NCBI GenBank assembly: GCA_017436915.1
Contig: JAFSCE010000032.1
Location: forward strand, 1-64,000
DNA length: 64,000 bases
Reading direction: 5' to 3'
DNA from: Clostridia bacterium
GTDB lineage: Bacteria; Bacillota; Clostridia; Oscillospirales; Acutalibacteraceae
The translations under genes and the position numbers were made by a program. The notes below the pieces were generated by a model. The model saw nothing but the letters and a program-made list of their open reading frames with translations, was not told the origin of the DNA and ran no database searches. Positions 7,872 through 16,176 of this stretch are shown one piece after another. Each line of letters starts with the position of its first letter. The stretch's first letter is position 1.

Positions 7872-8729
7872 CTACCCTTTTACCGCACCCGAAAGCACGC
7901 CCTTGATGATATGCTTCTGGCAAATGATATAGATCACCACGATGGGAATCAGACACATCATGATCATCGCCATCGTCGCGCCGTAATCCACCCGACCGAA
8001 GCTTCCTTGCAAAAACTGGATATGGATCGGAATGGTCATATACTTGGTGCGATCCAGCACCAGATACGGCAACAGATAATCGTTCCACACCCACATCGTC
8101 TGTAAGATCGCCACCGAAATATAGGTGGATTTCATGATCGGCACGTCCACCAAAAAGAATGTCTGCAACGCGTTGCAACCGTCCATATCCGCGGCCTGCT
8201 CCACCTCAAGCGGAATACTTTTAATAAATCCCGAAAACAAAAACACCGCCAACCCCGCACCGAAACCGAGATAAATGATCGGGATGGTCCACGGTGTGTT
8301 CAGTTTCAAATTATCCGCCGTTTTGGAAAGCGTAAACATCACCATTTGAAACGGCACGACCATGGAAAAAATACACAAGTAGTATATCACTTTGCAAAAC
8401 AAGCTGTCAACACGGTTGATATACCAAGCCGCCATGGAGGTGCACAGCAAGATCAGCGCCACCGAAAAAACGGTGATCACCACGCTGTAAAACGCCGACA
8501 TATAAAACGGATAATTGCCGTTGTTAATACCGGTAACGTAGTTTTGAAACCCCATAAACGTATCGGTCGTCGGCAGTTGAAAGGGCTCTAATGCAATCGA
8601 CGAACTGCTTTTGAAGGAATTAACAAAAACAATAATGATCGGCAAGATCCACGCGGCTGCCAGTACGGAAAAAACCGCCGTCAGCACGGCATTGACGGTA
8701 CGCGTACCGCGACTTAAACCGGACGCCAC
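7872..8729 (-). CDS. Carbohydrate ABC transporter permease, MalG-type
   Basis: Inner-membrane permease of the CUT1 sugar family (285 aa). Six hydrophobic helices are visible, the first at about residues 15-33. The cytoplasmic EAA loop that contacts the ATPase reads EVEQAADMDGCNALQTFFLV. The substrate is probably maltodextrin or a related oligosaccharide, inferred from malQ downstream. The start overlaps the stop of the preceding permease by one base, so the two are coupled. No ATPase gene is nearby; CUT1 systems in Firmicutes often share a distant MsmK-type ATPase. Confidence 0.92.
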   Translation of the reverse strand: MASGLSRGTRTVNAVLTAVFSVLAAAWILPIIIVFVNSFKSSSSIALEPFQLPTTDTFMGFQNYVTGINNGNYPFYMSAFYSVVITVFSVALILLCTSMAAWYINRVDSLFCKVIYYLCIFSMVVPFQMVMFTLSKTADNLKLNTPWTIPIIYLGFGAGLAVFLFSGFIKSIPLEVEQAADMDGCNALQTFFLVDVPIMKSTYISVAILQTMWVWNDYLLPYLVLDRTKYMTIPIHIQFLQGSFGRVDYGATMAMIMMCLIPIVVIYIICQKHIIKGVLSGAVKG

Positions 8730-9622
8730 TATTCCTGCACCTCCCGACTTCTGGTAAAATACAACTGTGACAGCGCGATGATAACGACTGCCAAAAAGAA
8801 AATAACGGCTTTTGCCTGACCGATACCCATATTGGACACGCTGTTGTAAAACGATTGATAAATGTTAAGCGCCAGCATCTCGGTCTGTCGAAACGGTGCG
8901 CCGCCCGTAAGTGCCAAGTTTTGGTCAAAGAGCTTAAAGGAATTTGTGAGCGTTAAAAAGGTACAGATGGTGATAGACGGCATTACCGTCGGAATTATGA
9001 TATGCCGTAAGATCTGAAAAGACCCCGCACCGTCTATCTTGGCGGCTTCCAAGTATTCTGTCGGCACGTTCTGCAGACCGGCAATGTAAATGATCATCAT
9101 ATAGCCGATCTGTTGCCAGCAAAGCAAGATCACGAGTCCCCAAAACCCGTACGTCGCATTGAGCGCTAACGTTGACCCCAAAAAACGGATGATCACACCA
9201 TCTAAGATCATTTTCCAAATATACCCCAGCACGATTCCGCCGATGAGGTTCGGCATAAAAAACACCGTGCGGAAAACGGTCGAGCCCTTAATTCCTTTTG
9301 TCAGCACAAACGCGATGGCAAACGCAACCAAATTGATGACCGTAACCGACACCAGCGTAAAGGCAACCGTAAACAAAAACGAACGTAAAAACGTTTCGTC
9401 TTCGAGTGCTTTTGTATAGTTATCAAAACCAACGAACGTGGTAAATTTCAAGGTTTTAAATCGAAAAAATGATAAATAGATCCCCTGCAAAAACGGCCAA
9501 ACGAAGCCAATACAAAAGGCGAGAACCGTCGGCAGTAAAAACAGCGGCGCAAAGGTGCGCATAGAGCGCCGCTGACTGCGATTCATCACCGCAGCCGACG
9601 ACCGTTTTGTTGTCTTTTTCAT
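8729..9622 (-). CDS. Carbohydrate ABC transporter permease, MalF-type
   Basis: Partner permease (297 aa) of the CUT1 sugar transporter. It has a basic N-terminus, six predicted membrane helices (the first at about residues 26-48), and the EAA loop EYLEAAKIDGAGSFQILRH, followed by IIPTVMPS. It forms the heterodimeric channel with the MalG-type protein encoded immediately downstream. A stable hairpin separates it from the binding-protein gene, which may lower permease expression relative to the binding protein. Confidence 0.92.
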   Translation of the reverse strand: MKKTTKRSSAAVMNRSQRRSMRTFAPLFLLPTVLAFCIGFVWPFLQGIYLSFFRFKTLKFTTFVGFDNYTKALEDETFLRSFLFTVAFTLVSVTVINLVAFAIAFVLTKGIKGSTVFRTVFFMPNLIGGIVLGYIWKMILDGVIIRFLGSTLALNATYGFWGLVILLCWQQIGYMMIIYIAGLQNVPTEYLEAAKIDGAGSFQILRHIIIPTVMPSITICTFLTLTNSFKLFDQNLALTGGAPFRQTEMLALNIYQSFYNSVSNMGIGQAKAVIFFLAVVIIALSQLYFTRSREVQE

Positions 9623-9639
9623 GTATCGTCACCTTACCC

Positions 9640-9672
9640 AAGCAAGGCGGCCGCGGGGCGGCCGCCTTGCTT
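9640..9672 (-). other. Intercistronic hairpin between binding protein and permease
   Basis: A perfect 15-bp GC-rich stem (9640-9654 with 9658-9672) and 3-nt loop, with no T run after it on the minus strand. It is therefore more likely an mRNA 3'-end stabiliser or partial attenuator than a full terminator. It would favour the upstream binding-protein message, as known for malE-malF type operons. Confidence 0.75.
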
Positions 9673-9680
9673 CTTTGGAA

Positions 9681-10970
9681 TTATTGATGTGATGCTTGAT
9701 ATTGTTTTGACCAACCGTCTACGATCGCGGTTTTCACACCGTTCCAATCTCCCGTTCCCGCAGAATACGCGGCGAGAGCAGACACGACCTCGGCGCGCCA
9801 CGCATCGGTATTCGGCGTGTAGGGGAACATCCACTTGACACTCGTCGTATCCCCTTTTGCCAGCATGTCATCTAAGATGGCATACAGCCCGTTGTCCGGT
9901 TTTTTTGCCGATTTAAACGGAGACGTAAAGCCCATTTCTCCGCTTGAAAGCGCCATAGTACCCGTTTCGCTTGTGGCAAGCCACTTCATGAAATCAAGCG
10001 TTGCCTTTTGATCGGCTTCGGATACCTGCGAATTTACCACCCAGTAATTCTCCGTGCCTGCCGCTAACCCTTGCTTCGCATCGTCTACACCGAAATAAAT
10101 CGGTAAAAAGCCGATGTTTTCTTTGCCGATCGCCGTCGCGTTCGCATATTCCCACGTACCGTTCTGGTAAAACACCGCTTTGCCTTCCTTAAACTCGGCA
10201 ACCGCATCGTCGCCCGTTTTGGAGGTGAGGGTTTTGGGATCGGTCGCGGAATTATTAATATACAGATCCCACACCGCTTTAAGGTTATCCAGATACGTGC
10301 CCTTAATGGTAGCGGGTTGTGTGGTCACGTTATCCGCCGTAAATTCATAATACAACGGCAGATTCGTCAAATGCCCCGAAAAACGCCAAGCGGACGAGCC
10401 GTCAAGACCCGACGAGGTAAACGCATCAAAACCCAATTCCTTGGAACGTGAGTGAATGTCCTCGGCGATCCGCTTGAGCGACGCAAAATCTTTAATATCC
10501 TCAATGGAATATCCCGCGTCGGCAAGCAGCTTTTTGTTGGTAATCAGTCCGTACGCCTCGTATACGTAGGCGATACCGTAAACCTTGCCGTCTTGTTTGA
10601 GCGCAAAATCATCGGAAATGAGCTCTTTGTAGATCTCGGAATCCGAAATGTCCAACGCGTAATCTTTCCACGTCGATAAGCCGATTGGACCGTTCACCTG
10701 AAACATGGTCGGCGGGTTTTCTTTGTCGATCTCCACACCAAGCGTTTTTTCATAATCACCCGATGCCGCGGTCACGACTTTAACGTCAATGCCTTTTTCT
10801 TCCTTGTATTTGGCGGCAACCATCTGCCAATCGTCGTTTGCTTCCGGCTTAAAGTTCAAATAATACACCTTGCCGGCTTGCGGATCATCGTCTGCCGGTT
10901 TGTCGGTACAACCGGAAAACAAACAGAGCATCAAACCAAATACCAGTGCCATGCTGAAAACTTTTTTCAT
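9681..10970 (-). CDS. Extracellular sugar-binding lipoprotein of ABC transporter
   Basis: Solute-binding protein (429 aa, SBP_bac family 1) anchored outside the membrane, delivering oligosaccharide to the two permeases downstream. The signal peptide starts MKKVFSMALVFGLMLCLFSG and ends in a lipobox with the lipidated Cys (LFSGC, about residue 21). The mature domain begins with the YLNFKPEANDDW strand, and the late MKWLATSETG motif is typical of sugar-binding members. The start is at 10970 because an AGGAGGAG site lies directly upstream; the longer frame has no such support. Specificity for maltodextrin is inferred from malQ in the same operon. Confidence 0.93.
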   Translation of the reverse strand: MKKVFSMALVFGLMLCLFSGCTDKPADDDPQAGKVYYLNFKPEANDDWQMVAAKYKEEKGIDVKVVTAASGDYEKTLGVEIDKENPPTMFQVNGPIGLSTWKDYALDISDSEIYKELISDDFALKQDGKVYGIAYVYEAYGLITNKKLLADAGYSIEDIKDFASLKRIAEDIHSRSKELGFDAFTSSGLDGSSAWRFSGHLTNLPLYYEFTADNVTTQPATIKGTYLDNLKAVWDLYINNSATDPKTLTSKTGDDAVAEFKEGKAVFYQNGTWEYANATAIGKENIGFLPIYFGVDDAKQGLAAGTENYWVVNSQVSEADQKATLDFMKWLATSETGTMALSSGEMGFTSPFKSAKKPDNGLYAILDDMLAKGDTTSVKWMFPYTPNTDAWRAEVVSALAAYSAGTGDWNGVKTAIVDGWSKQYQASHQ

Positions 10971-11190
10971 ACGGGAGCTCCTCCTTGCATATAATGTTGG
11001 GTTACTGAAAACAGTATACCGCACCGCCTGTAGCAACTTTTGTCACTTTTTGCCCGCGTGTACGAATGTTCTTTTTTCAGTATGCGCACCCGTTTTACCA
11101 CGTATGCACCATGCTTTTTTGAAATTTAACAAAAACCTCCACCACAGTGTTCTAAATGACTTGTTTTTAGTAGAATTTTTTATGGTTATA

Positions 11191-11199
11191 TGTTATAAT
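11191..11199 (+). promoter_or_regulatory. Extended -10 promoter for the small membrane gene pair
   Basis: TGTTATAAT matches the extended -10 form (TG-N-TATAAT). No good -35 box is visible, as is common for extended -10 promoters. The start codon at 11224 follows an AGGAGGG site. Confidence 0.6.
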
Positions 11200-11223
11200 G
11201 AATTTTATCGTAGGAGGGTTATT

Positions 11224-11458
11224 TTGAAAAAGAAAATACTTCATATCGTTATTGACATAATTTTGATTACAGCCGTGTTTACTATTACGGATATCATATT
11301 GCAAAAGGTCTTTGTTTCCAAAAAACATATGGCTTGAACTCGGCATATACATTATTATTTATGGAATCATATTCGGTGCTAAAAGTGGCGTTTTTTATCT
11401 TTGCAAACAGTTTAAAAACAAACCCCTTGCCGAAAAGGAGAAGGAAAATGAAAAGTAA
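11224..11458 (+). pseudogene. Small two-helix membrane protein gene, frameshifted at an A6 run
   Basis: A TTG start after a strong AGGAGGG site opens a frame (MKKKILHIVIDIILITAVF...) that stops after 37 codons at 11337. If one A is removed from the run of six at 11320-11325, the frame continues smoothly through a second hydrophobic helix (LELGIYIIIYGIIFGA) and a charged tail to a stop at 11456-11458. This would make a protein of about 77 aa with two membrane segments. Its end overlaps the start of the next small membrane gene, as intact pairs often do. Either the gene is broken, the sequence has a homopolymer error, or slippage on the A run corrects the frame. I do not recognise the family. 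Confidence 0.6.
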
Positions 11459-11645
11459 ATGGGTTTTGTTTTCATCCATTTTTCAATTAGTAATTGGCAT
11501 AACCGCTATTGTTGCCTATATTGTAGTTGTAGCTTCGGGGGAATTGATCAGCAAATGGACGATAACACTGCTGCTTGCAATTGCATTTGTTATTATGGGT
11601 GTTGTTGGTATAATCGAGTGGAACCGTGCCAACAAAAAGGATTAG
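11448..11645 (+). CDS. Small two-helix membrane protein, unknown function
   Basis: A 65-aa protein made almost entirely of two membrane segments (about residues 5-29 and 37-57), with a short charged tail (EWNRANKKD). The ATG at 11448 is preceded by AAAAGGAGAAGG, which lies inside the end of the preceding frameshifted gene; the two overlap by 11 bases and are probably co-transcribed. Base composition is clearly more AT-rich than the flanking operons. I do not recognise a family and assign no function. Confidence 0.7.
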   Translation: MKSKWVLFSSIFQLVIGITAIVAYIVVVASGELISKWTITLLLAIAFVIMGVVGIIEWNRANKKD

Positions 11646-11654
11646 AAAATAATA

Positions 11655-11692
11655 AAAACGCCCCGCATGGATATATCCATGCGGGGCGTTTT
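11655..11692. terminator. Bidirectional terminator between small membrane gene and jag
   Basis: An 18-bp perfect stem (11655-11672 with 11675-11692), with A and T runs on its outer flanks, placed between converging genes. The jag stop lies 4 bases beyond. Confidence 0.93.
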
Positions 11693-11695
11693 GTT

Positions 11696-12553
11696 TTACA
11701 GATCGATTCTGCCGTACAGAGTGGCTTTGATTTCGGTTTCCGAAGTGGTACGCTCCGGGGGAGCAATATCCTCTGCGGTGTTCATCGGGTTGCTGCGCGG
11801 CACGAATTTACGAACCGGGCGATCGATCGCCATCGGATCACGGCGTTCGCCGCGGACCGGACGCTCCTCGCGGTCGCGGTTATCCGAACGACCTCTGCTG
11901 CGCGAACGGGTTTTCACGGGGTTATCCTCCGAAGGGGCAATCACCACGTGGCGTTGCGGCTCACTGCCGACGCTGTACGAGGTGGCGCCGTCCACTTTTT
12001 GGACAGCGGTGTGAATGATGCGGCGCTCATACGGATTCATCGGCTCAAGCGAGGTCTTGCGGCCGCTCTTTGCCGCCTGGATCGCCGCTTTGCGGGCAAG
12101 GCCCGACAAGGTCTTTTCGCGTTTCTCGCGGTAGTTGCCCACGTTCACGGTCACGCGGTAAAACGCGCTCTCCACGCGGTTGGCAACCAAACTGGTTAAA
12201 TACTGCAGCGCATCCAGCGTTTCGCCGCGACGGCCGATGATAAAGCCGAGATCTTCACCCTCTAAGGTCAGGGCGCAGGTGCCGTCCTCCTCTTTCGCGG
12301 TGATCTCTACGTCTTCGACACCCATTTTCGAAAGAATGTCTTTCAAAAACGCGACAGCCGCTTTACACGGATCAGTTTCTTTAACGGTCACTTTGACCTG
12401 TGCTTTGGTGCCGCCAAACAAGCCAAATGCTTTTTTCTGCGGCTCTTGCAGGACCTCTACCGTGAGATCCTCAGTCGGAACGCCAAGTTCCTCGGCGGCA
12501 AGTCGTACGGCTTCTTCTACCGTTTCCGCCTCTTTGAGCAGTTCTTTTTGCAC
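11696..12553 (-). CDS. jag: RNA-binding protein Jag/KhpB (SpoIIIJ-associated)
   Basis: Cytosolic RNA-binding protein usually encoded next to yidC. Three domains can be read. An N-terminal Jag domain (ETVEEAVRLAAEELGV, about residues 8-23) comes first. A KH domain follows, with the unusual loop LGFIIGRRGETLDALQYL. Then comes an R3H domain (MNPYERRIIHTAVQK with a following SVGSEPQRHVVI). A long Arg/Asp-rich tail looks disordered. I prefer the GTG start at 12553, preceded by GAGAGG, because it matches the usual N-terminus; an ATG at 12574 would add seven residues but lacks a good binding site. It lies 34 bases after yidC (13 bases if the ATG start is used). Confidence 0.9.
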   Translation of the reverse strand: MQKELLKEAETVEEAVRLAAEELGVPTEDLTVEVLQEPQKKAFGLFGGTKAQVKVTVKETDPCKAAVAFLKDILSKMGVEDVEITAKEEDGTCALTLEGEDLGFIIGRRGETLDALQYLTSLVANRVESAFYRVTVNVGNYREKREKTLSGLARKAAIQAAKSGRKTSLEPMNPYERRIIHTAVQKVDGATSYSVGSEPQRHVVIAPSEDNPVKTRSRSRGRSDNRDREERPVRGERRDPMAIDRPVRKFVPRSNPMNTAEDIAPPERTTSETEIKATLYGRIDL

Positions 12554-12587
12554 GGTGCTTTTTCCTCTCTTCATCTATTCCGAACGA

Positions 12588-13721
12588 TTACTCGTCTTTC
12601 GGTTCCGATTGGTCTTCCGCCACCGCATCCTCCTGCGGTTTTTCCTCAGAGGCCGGCTCTTGTTTTTTCTTTTTGGCGGGAGCTTTTTTCTCTTGCTTTT
12701 GCTGTGCGGCTAATTCGCGCTGCTCTTTGGCGCGCGCCTCGGCAAGACGCTTTTTATCCTCTTGCTTTTGACGGCGGCGCTCCTCGTACTCGATCTCCGC
12801 CTGCGCACGGATCTTGGCAGGGTTATAGATCTGGTTAAGTACGTAGGTCTGTAAAAGCGCGATCAAGTTGGAGCAGATCCAGTAAATACCGACACCGCCG
12901 GGAACGGTGAAGGTGATAAACAGCGAAAACGCGGGCATCCACACGAGCATCATCACGTTGGAGCAACCTTGTCCCGGCTGATTTTCTGCAGCCGTCGCCA
13001 TCTTGGTATAGTGCATGGACAACAAGCTGGAAAAGAACGCGGTAAGTCCCGAGATCAGCGGAATGATCCACAAAACGGAAATATTCGCAAATCCGCTCCA
13101 CGGATTTTGCAGCAGATCCTTGCCGAAGAACATGAAGTCCTTTTTGAGTTCTTTCATTTCGGCAACGTAACGATCGGCTTCTTCGGCTTTGTACCCGGCT
13201 TTTACGATCTCGGCTTTCACTTCCGTCTCGTAGTCTTCCAGGCGACCGAGCATATGCATTTCTTTGTAGTACCCTTTGAACTCTTTTTCATCCACTTTTC
13301 TGTCGCCTTCGGCGGTGGTCATCGCGGTAACCGACGCGGTAATAACCTGGTCCGGAACACCCGCAATGTGCTTAAGCGGTGCATAGATAACCGAAATAAT
13401 GCCGAACAGAACAAGCATCTGAACGAGCATCGGCATACAGCCGCCGGTCATGCTGACACCGTGCTTTTCGTACAGTGCCATCTGCTTTTCCTGCAGCTTT
13501 TTCGGATCTTTTTCGTATTTTTTCTTCAGGCGTTCCAAACGGGGCGCCAAACGCGCACGGTCCGCCGTACTTTTCTGTGTTTTAAGAGATAACGGGAACA
13601 GGATCACGCGCACGATCAAGGTAAACAAGAAGATTGCAAGCAGATATTCCGGAATCAAACCGTAGATCAGTCGCATCAACCAACCAAGCGGGATCGCTAA
13701 AATATCAAAAATAGCCGTCAT
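12588..13721 (-). CDS. yidC: Membrane protein insertase YidC (SpoIIIJ type)
   Basis: YidC/Oxa1 insertase (377 aa) that inserts and folds inner-membrane proteins. It is the short Gram-positive form without the large periplasmic domain. The first core helix carries the conserved positive residue (LIVRVILFPLSLKTQKS, about residues 35-51), followed by the cytoplasmic coiled-coil hairpin. The loop between the second and third core helices is long, about 80 residues and rich in charge. The last helices (FSLFITFTVPGGVGIYWI) are typical. The tail from about residue 310 is highly Lys/Glu-rich, consistent with ribosome contact. The N-terminus has no lipobox. Confidence 0.95.
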   Translation of the reverse strand: MTAIFDILAIPLGWLMRLIYGLIPEYLLAIFLFTLIVRVILFPLSLKTQKSTADRARLAPRLERLKKKYEKDPKKLQEKQMALYEKHGVSMTGGCMPMLVQMLVLFGIISVIYAPLKHIAGVPDQVITASVTAMTTAEGDRKVDEKEFKGYYKEMHMLGRLEDYETEVKAEIVKAGYKAEEADRYVAEMKELKKDFMFFGKDLLQNPWSGFANISVLWIIPLISGLTAFFSSLLSMHYTKMATAAENQPGQGCSNVMMLVWMPAFSLFITFTVPGGVGIYWICSNLIALLQTYVLNQIYNPAKIRAQAEIEYEERRRQKQEDKKRLAEARAKEQRELAAQQKQEKKAPAKKKKQEPASEEKPQEDAVAEDQSEPKDE

Positions 13722-13735
13722 GGCTTCGCTCTCCT

Positions 13736-13972
13736 TTATCGTTTTTTGAACAGTTCAAATGTTTCAGGGACCGGATCGTATCCGTGGCCGCCACCCGGTC
13801 GGCAGCGAAAAATTCGCCGTGCGGCAAGAATCACGCCTTTTACGGCACCGAAGCGCTCGATTGCCTCAATGGCATACGCGGAACATGTCGGTTGAAACCG
13901 ACAAACCGACGGAAAAAGCGGAGATAAAAACTTTTGATACCCTCTGATAAAGAGTTTCAAAATCCATTTCAT
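13736..13972 (-). CDS. yidD: Membrane protein insertion efficiency factor YidD
   Basis: Short basic protein (78 aa) associated with the inner membrane that helps YidC-dependent insertion. The family core is plain: [12 protein letters not shown], then [15 protein letters not shown] (about residues 24-38) with its paired cysteines, and [14 protein letters not shown] near the end. Its start overlaps the rnpA stop by four bases, and yidC follows after 14 bases, giving the standard rnpA-yidD-yidC order. Confidence 0.95.
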   Translation of the reverse strand: MKWILKLFIRGYQKFLSPLFPSVCRFQPTCSAYAIEAIERFGAVKGVILAARRIFRCRPGGGHGYDPVPETFELFKKR

Positions 13973-14304
13973 GCGATCACTCCCGCTTTTTTCAGCAGCT
14001 CCCGCATCGCCTTTTCAACTTTCGGCTCCTTACTTTCTACGGTTGCCGCGCGCGCAACAAACACCATATCAAATCCACCGGTAATTTCCGGCGCGATCTG
14101 ACGGTATGCTTCCCGAATAAGGCGACGACAACGGTTGCGCTTTACCGCCTTACCCAGTTTTTTTCCGGTGGTGATGCCAAACCGCGGGATACCAAACCGA
14201 TTCTTTCGAACGTACGCGATCAAAAGAGGATGTACAAACGACCGTCCCCGATAATACGCGCCCCGAAATTCGGTGTTTTGTTTCAACACGTACAGTTTTG
14301 ACAT
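13969..14304 (-). CDS. rnpA: Ribonuclease P protein component
   Basis: Protein subunit (111 aa) of RNase P, which binds the catalytic RNA and the 5' leader of pre-tRNAs. The signature RNR motif region [21 protein letters not shown] (key residues K-R-N-R and R-R-L-I-R, about residues 48-66) is intact. The preceding FGITTGKK strand is typical. It follows rpmH and overlaps yidD. The gene for the RNA subunit is not in this window. Confidence 0.95.
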   Translation of the reverse strand: MSKLYVLKQNTEFRGAYYRGRSFVHPLLIAYVRKNRFGIPRFGITTGKKLGKAVKRNRCRRLIREAYRQIAPEITGGFDMVFVARAATVESKEPKVEKAMRELLKKAGVIA

Positions 14305-14355
14305 ACGCTATTACCCCCGTACCATATAAAAAAAAGCCACACAAAGTGGCTCTTT

Positions 14356-14490
14356 TTAATAGGTAAGACGATTTCTTCCCTTAGCTCTGCGGCGAGCCAG
14401 AACCTTACGGCCGTTGGCAGTTGCCATTCTCTTACGGAAGCCGTGTTCCATTTTACGATGTCTTTTCTTAGGCTGATATGTCCGAAGCAT
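14356..14490 (-). CDS. rpmH: 50S ribosomal protein L34
   Basis: A 44-aa, very basic ribosomal protein, too short for most default gene calls but unmistakable: [18 protein letters not shown] at the N-terminus, then [10 protein letters not shown] and a C-terminal [12 protein letters not shown]. It is the first gene of the minus-strand rpmH-rnpA-yidD-yidC-jag operon and lies head-to-head with dnaA, as in many bacteria. A strong promoter is at 14522-14551. Confidence 0.97.
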   Translation of the reverse strand: MLRTYQPKKRHRKMEHGFRKRMATANGRKVLARRRAKGRNRLTY

Positions 14491-14521
14491 GGTATTTCCC
14501 CCTTTCGCCTTGCGAGAGTTT

Positions 14522-14551
14522 ATTATATAACAGATATTTCATAAAAGTCAA
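14522..14551 (-). promoter_or_regulatory. Promoter of the rpmH operon
   Basis: On the minus strand TTGACT (14551-14546), 18 bp, TATAAT (14527-14522), ending 32 bases upstream of the rpmH ATG. Confidence 0.8.
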
Positions 14552-14832
14552 CAGTTTTTCCTGCTTTTTTCCGTGCAAGCTGTTTTTTACGGATTTTGAC
14601 AACCTTTTTTATACGCCGTTTTTGCCGTTTAAACCCGCTTTTTTGCCTGTTCTTTTTAATTAAGCCGTCTGATGACTCGGAACTATATAAAAAGTTAAAA
14701 AATATTCGTTTAAAGGATTGTAAAGCTTAAAATAATGTGATACAATTAGGTGTGTATTTATACCTTTATATATTATATATATAATTAGTTAATGCTTTCC
14801 GCCCTGATCTGTGGTAAAAGGAGTTTTAAAAA
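14552..14832 (+). promoter_or_regulatory. AT-rich rpmH-dnaA intergenic region with dnaA promoter
   Basis: The 342-base gap between rpmH and dnaA holds two divergent promoters. The dnaA promoter is TTGTAA (14718-14723), 17 bp, TACAAT (14741-14746). Between it and dnaA lies a very AT-rich tract (14756-14790) and one weak DnaA-box-like site, TGTGGTAAA (14810-14818). The ribosome binding site AAAAGGAG is 8 bases before the ATG. The AT tract may contribute to the origin, but the better unwinding signal is downstream of dnaA. Confidence 0.7.
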
Positions 14833-16176
14833 ATGGAATCCATCAAAGAAGCTTGGTCAGAAATATTGGCCTATTTAAAAAACCAGTCGGATATCAGCCA
14901 AGTTGCTTATAACACTTGGATCAGTTGCATTGAACCGTGTTCCATTGAAGATAATGCGGTCGTTGTTTTAGTGCGCACCAATTTTCAGCGCGGTATCATC
15001 GAAGGACAATATGCAGACAGAATCAAAACTGCCGTGCGCGAAGTGCTGGGCATTCCGTTTGATTTAAAAATCTTATCGGAAGAAGATCAAAAAGAAAAAG
15101 CTGATGTAAAACCGGATTCCAATTTTCCGCAAGCGGAAAATTTTGTAGATCAAAACCCTGTTACGTCGGATTATTCGTTTGATAATTTCGTGGTCGGCCC
15201 TTCTAATAAACTTGCCCACGCTGCCTCGCAGGCGGTTGCCAATAAACCGGCCCGTGATTTTAATCCCTTGTTCATTTACAGCGATTCCGGTCTTGGTAAA
15301 ACCCACTTAATGTTTGCCATCTGTAATGAAATCCGCCGTCGTGACCCGTCACAAAAGGTGTTGTTCACCAAAGCGGAATTTATGACCACTGAATTGATTG
15401 AAGCAATTCGCAACGGTTCAACTGCAGAGTTTCGCGCGAAGTATCGTCACGTCGATATGTTATTGATCGACGATATTCAATTTATTTCGGGAAAACAAAG
15501 TACGCAGGAAGAATTTTTCCATACGTTCGATGAATTGCATCAAGCGGGAAAACAAATCGTGCTCACCTCCGACCGTCCCCCGCGTGAAATTGCTACTTTG
15601 GAAGAGCGCTTACGTACTCGTTTTGAAATGGGACTTATGGCGGATATTCAGCCGCCGGATTTTGAAACGCGTATTGCCATCATCAAAGGCAAGGCCCAGC
15701 TGTTAAATATGAACATCAGCGATGATATCGTTAATTATCTGGCAACACATCTGAAGAAAAACGTTCGTCAGCTCGAAGGTGCCGTGCGCCGTATTCATGC
15801 ACAGTGTATGTTGGAAGGTGATAATCCTACCCTTCTAACCGCTCAAGCGGCCATCCGCGATATTAAAAGCGATAATCAACCGGTACCGATCACCGTGGAA
15901 CGGATTATTACAGAGGTTGCCCGTACCATGTCGGTAACCGCAGACGATATTCGTTCCAATAAACATTCCGCCACGATTTCCGCGGCACGTCAGGTTGCCA
16001 TTTATGTTGTTCGCAACGTAACAAGTTTGCCGATGAAAGCCATCGGTGAAGAATTTGGCGGGCGTGATCATTCCACTGTGGTATATGCCTTACAAAAGGT
16101 AGAAAAACGCATGGAAACCGACACGACGTTTAACGGCATGATAAAAGATATTATTAAAAATATTTCGGAAAACTAA
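14833..16176 (+). CDS. dnaA: Chromosomal replication initiator protein DnaA
   Basis: DnaA (447 aa) binds origin sites and, with ATP, unwinds oriC and loads the helicase. Domain I is at residues 1-80, a short linker follows, the AAA+ domain runs from about 110 to 320 and the DNA-binding domain covers the C-terminal 95 residues. The Walker A loop reads SDSGLGKT (150-157), with Ser in place of the usual first Gly. Walker B is LLIDDIQF. The signature helix GGRDHST is at 410-416 (D412, H413, S414). The position that corresponds to E. coli Arg399, a minor-groove contact to the 5' end of the DnaA box, is His378 in SNKHSATISAARQ. Both changes deserve attention because nearby DnaA boxes lack the usual TTA start. 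It is the first gene of the rightward leading-strand cluster. Confidence 0.98.
   Translation: MESIKEAWSEILAYLKNQSDISQVAYNTWISCIEPCSIEDNAVVVLVRTNFQRGIIEGQYADRIKTAVREVLGIPFDLKILSEEDQKEKADVKPDSNFPQAENFVDQNPVTSDYSFDNFVVGPSNKLAHAASQAVANKPARDFNPLFIYSDSGLGKTHLMFAICNEIRRRDPSQKVLFTKAEFMTTELIEAIRNGSTAEFRAKYRHVDMLLIDDIQFISGKQSTQEEFFHTFDELHQAGKQIVLTSDRPPREIATLEERLRTRFEMGLMADIQPPDFETRIAIIKGKAQLLNMNISDDIVNYLATHLKKNVRQLEGAVRRIHAQCMLEGDNPTLLTAQAAIRDIKSDNQPVPITVERIITEVARTMSVTADDIRSNKHSATISAARQVAIYVVRNVTSLPMKAIGEEFGGRDHSTVVYALQKVEKRMETDTTFNGMIKDIIKNISEN

Noticed and set aside
9640-9672. Rho-independent terminator between the binding protein and permease
   Set aside because: The stem is strong but no T run follows on the transcribed strand, so it was called an intercistronic hairpin.
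8729-11036. A missing ATPase gene for the sugar transporter hidden nearby
   Set aside because: I looked on both strands for Walker A and LSGGQ-type motifs around 6-11 kb and found none; a shared ATPase elsewhere is more likely.
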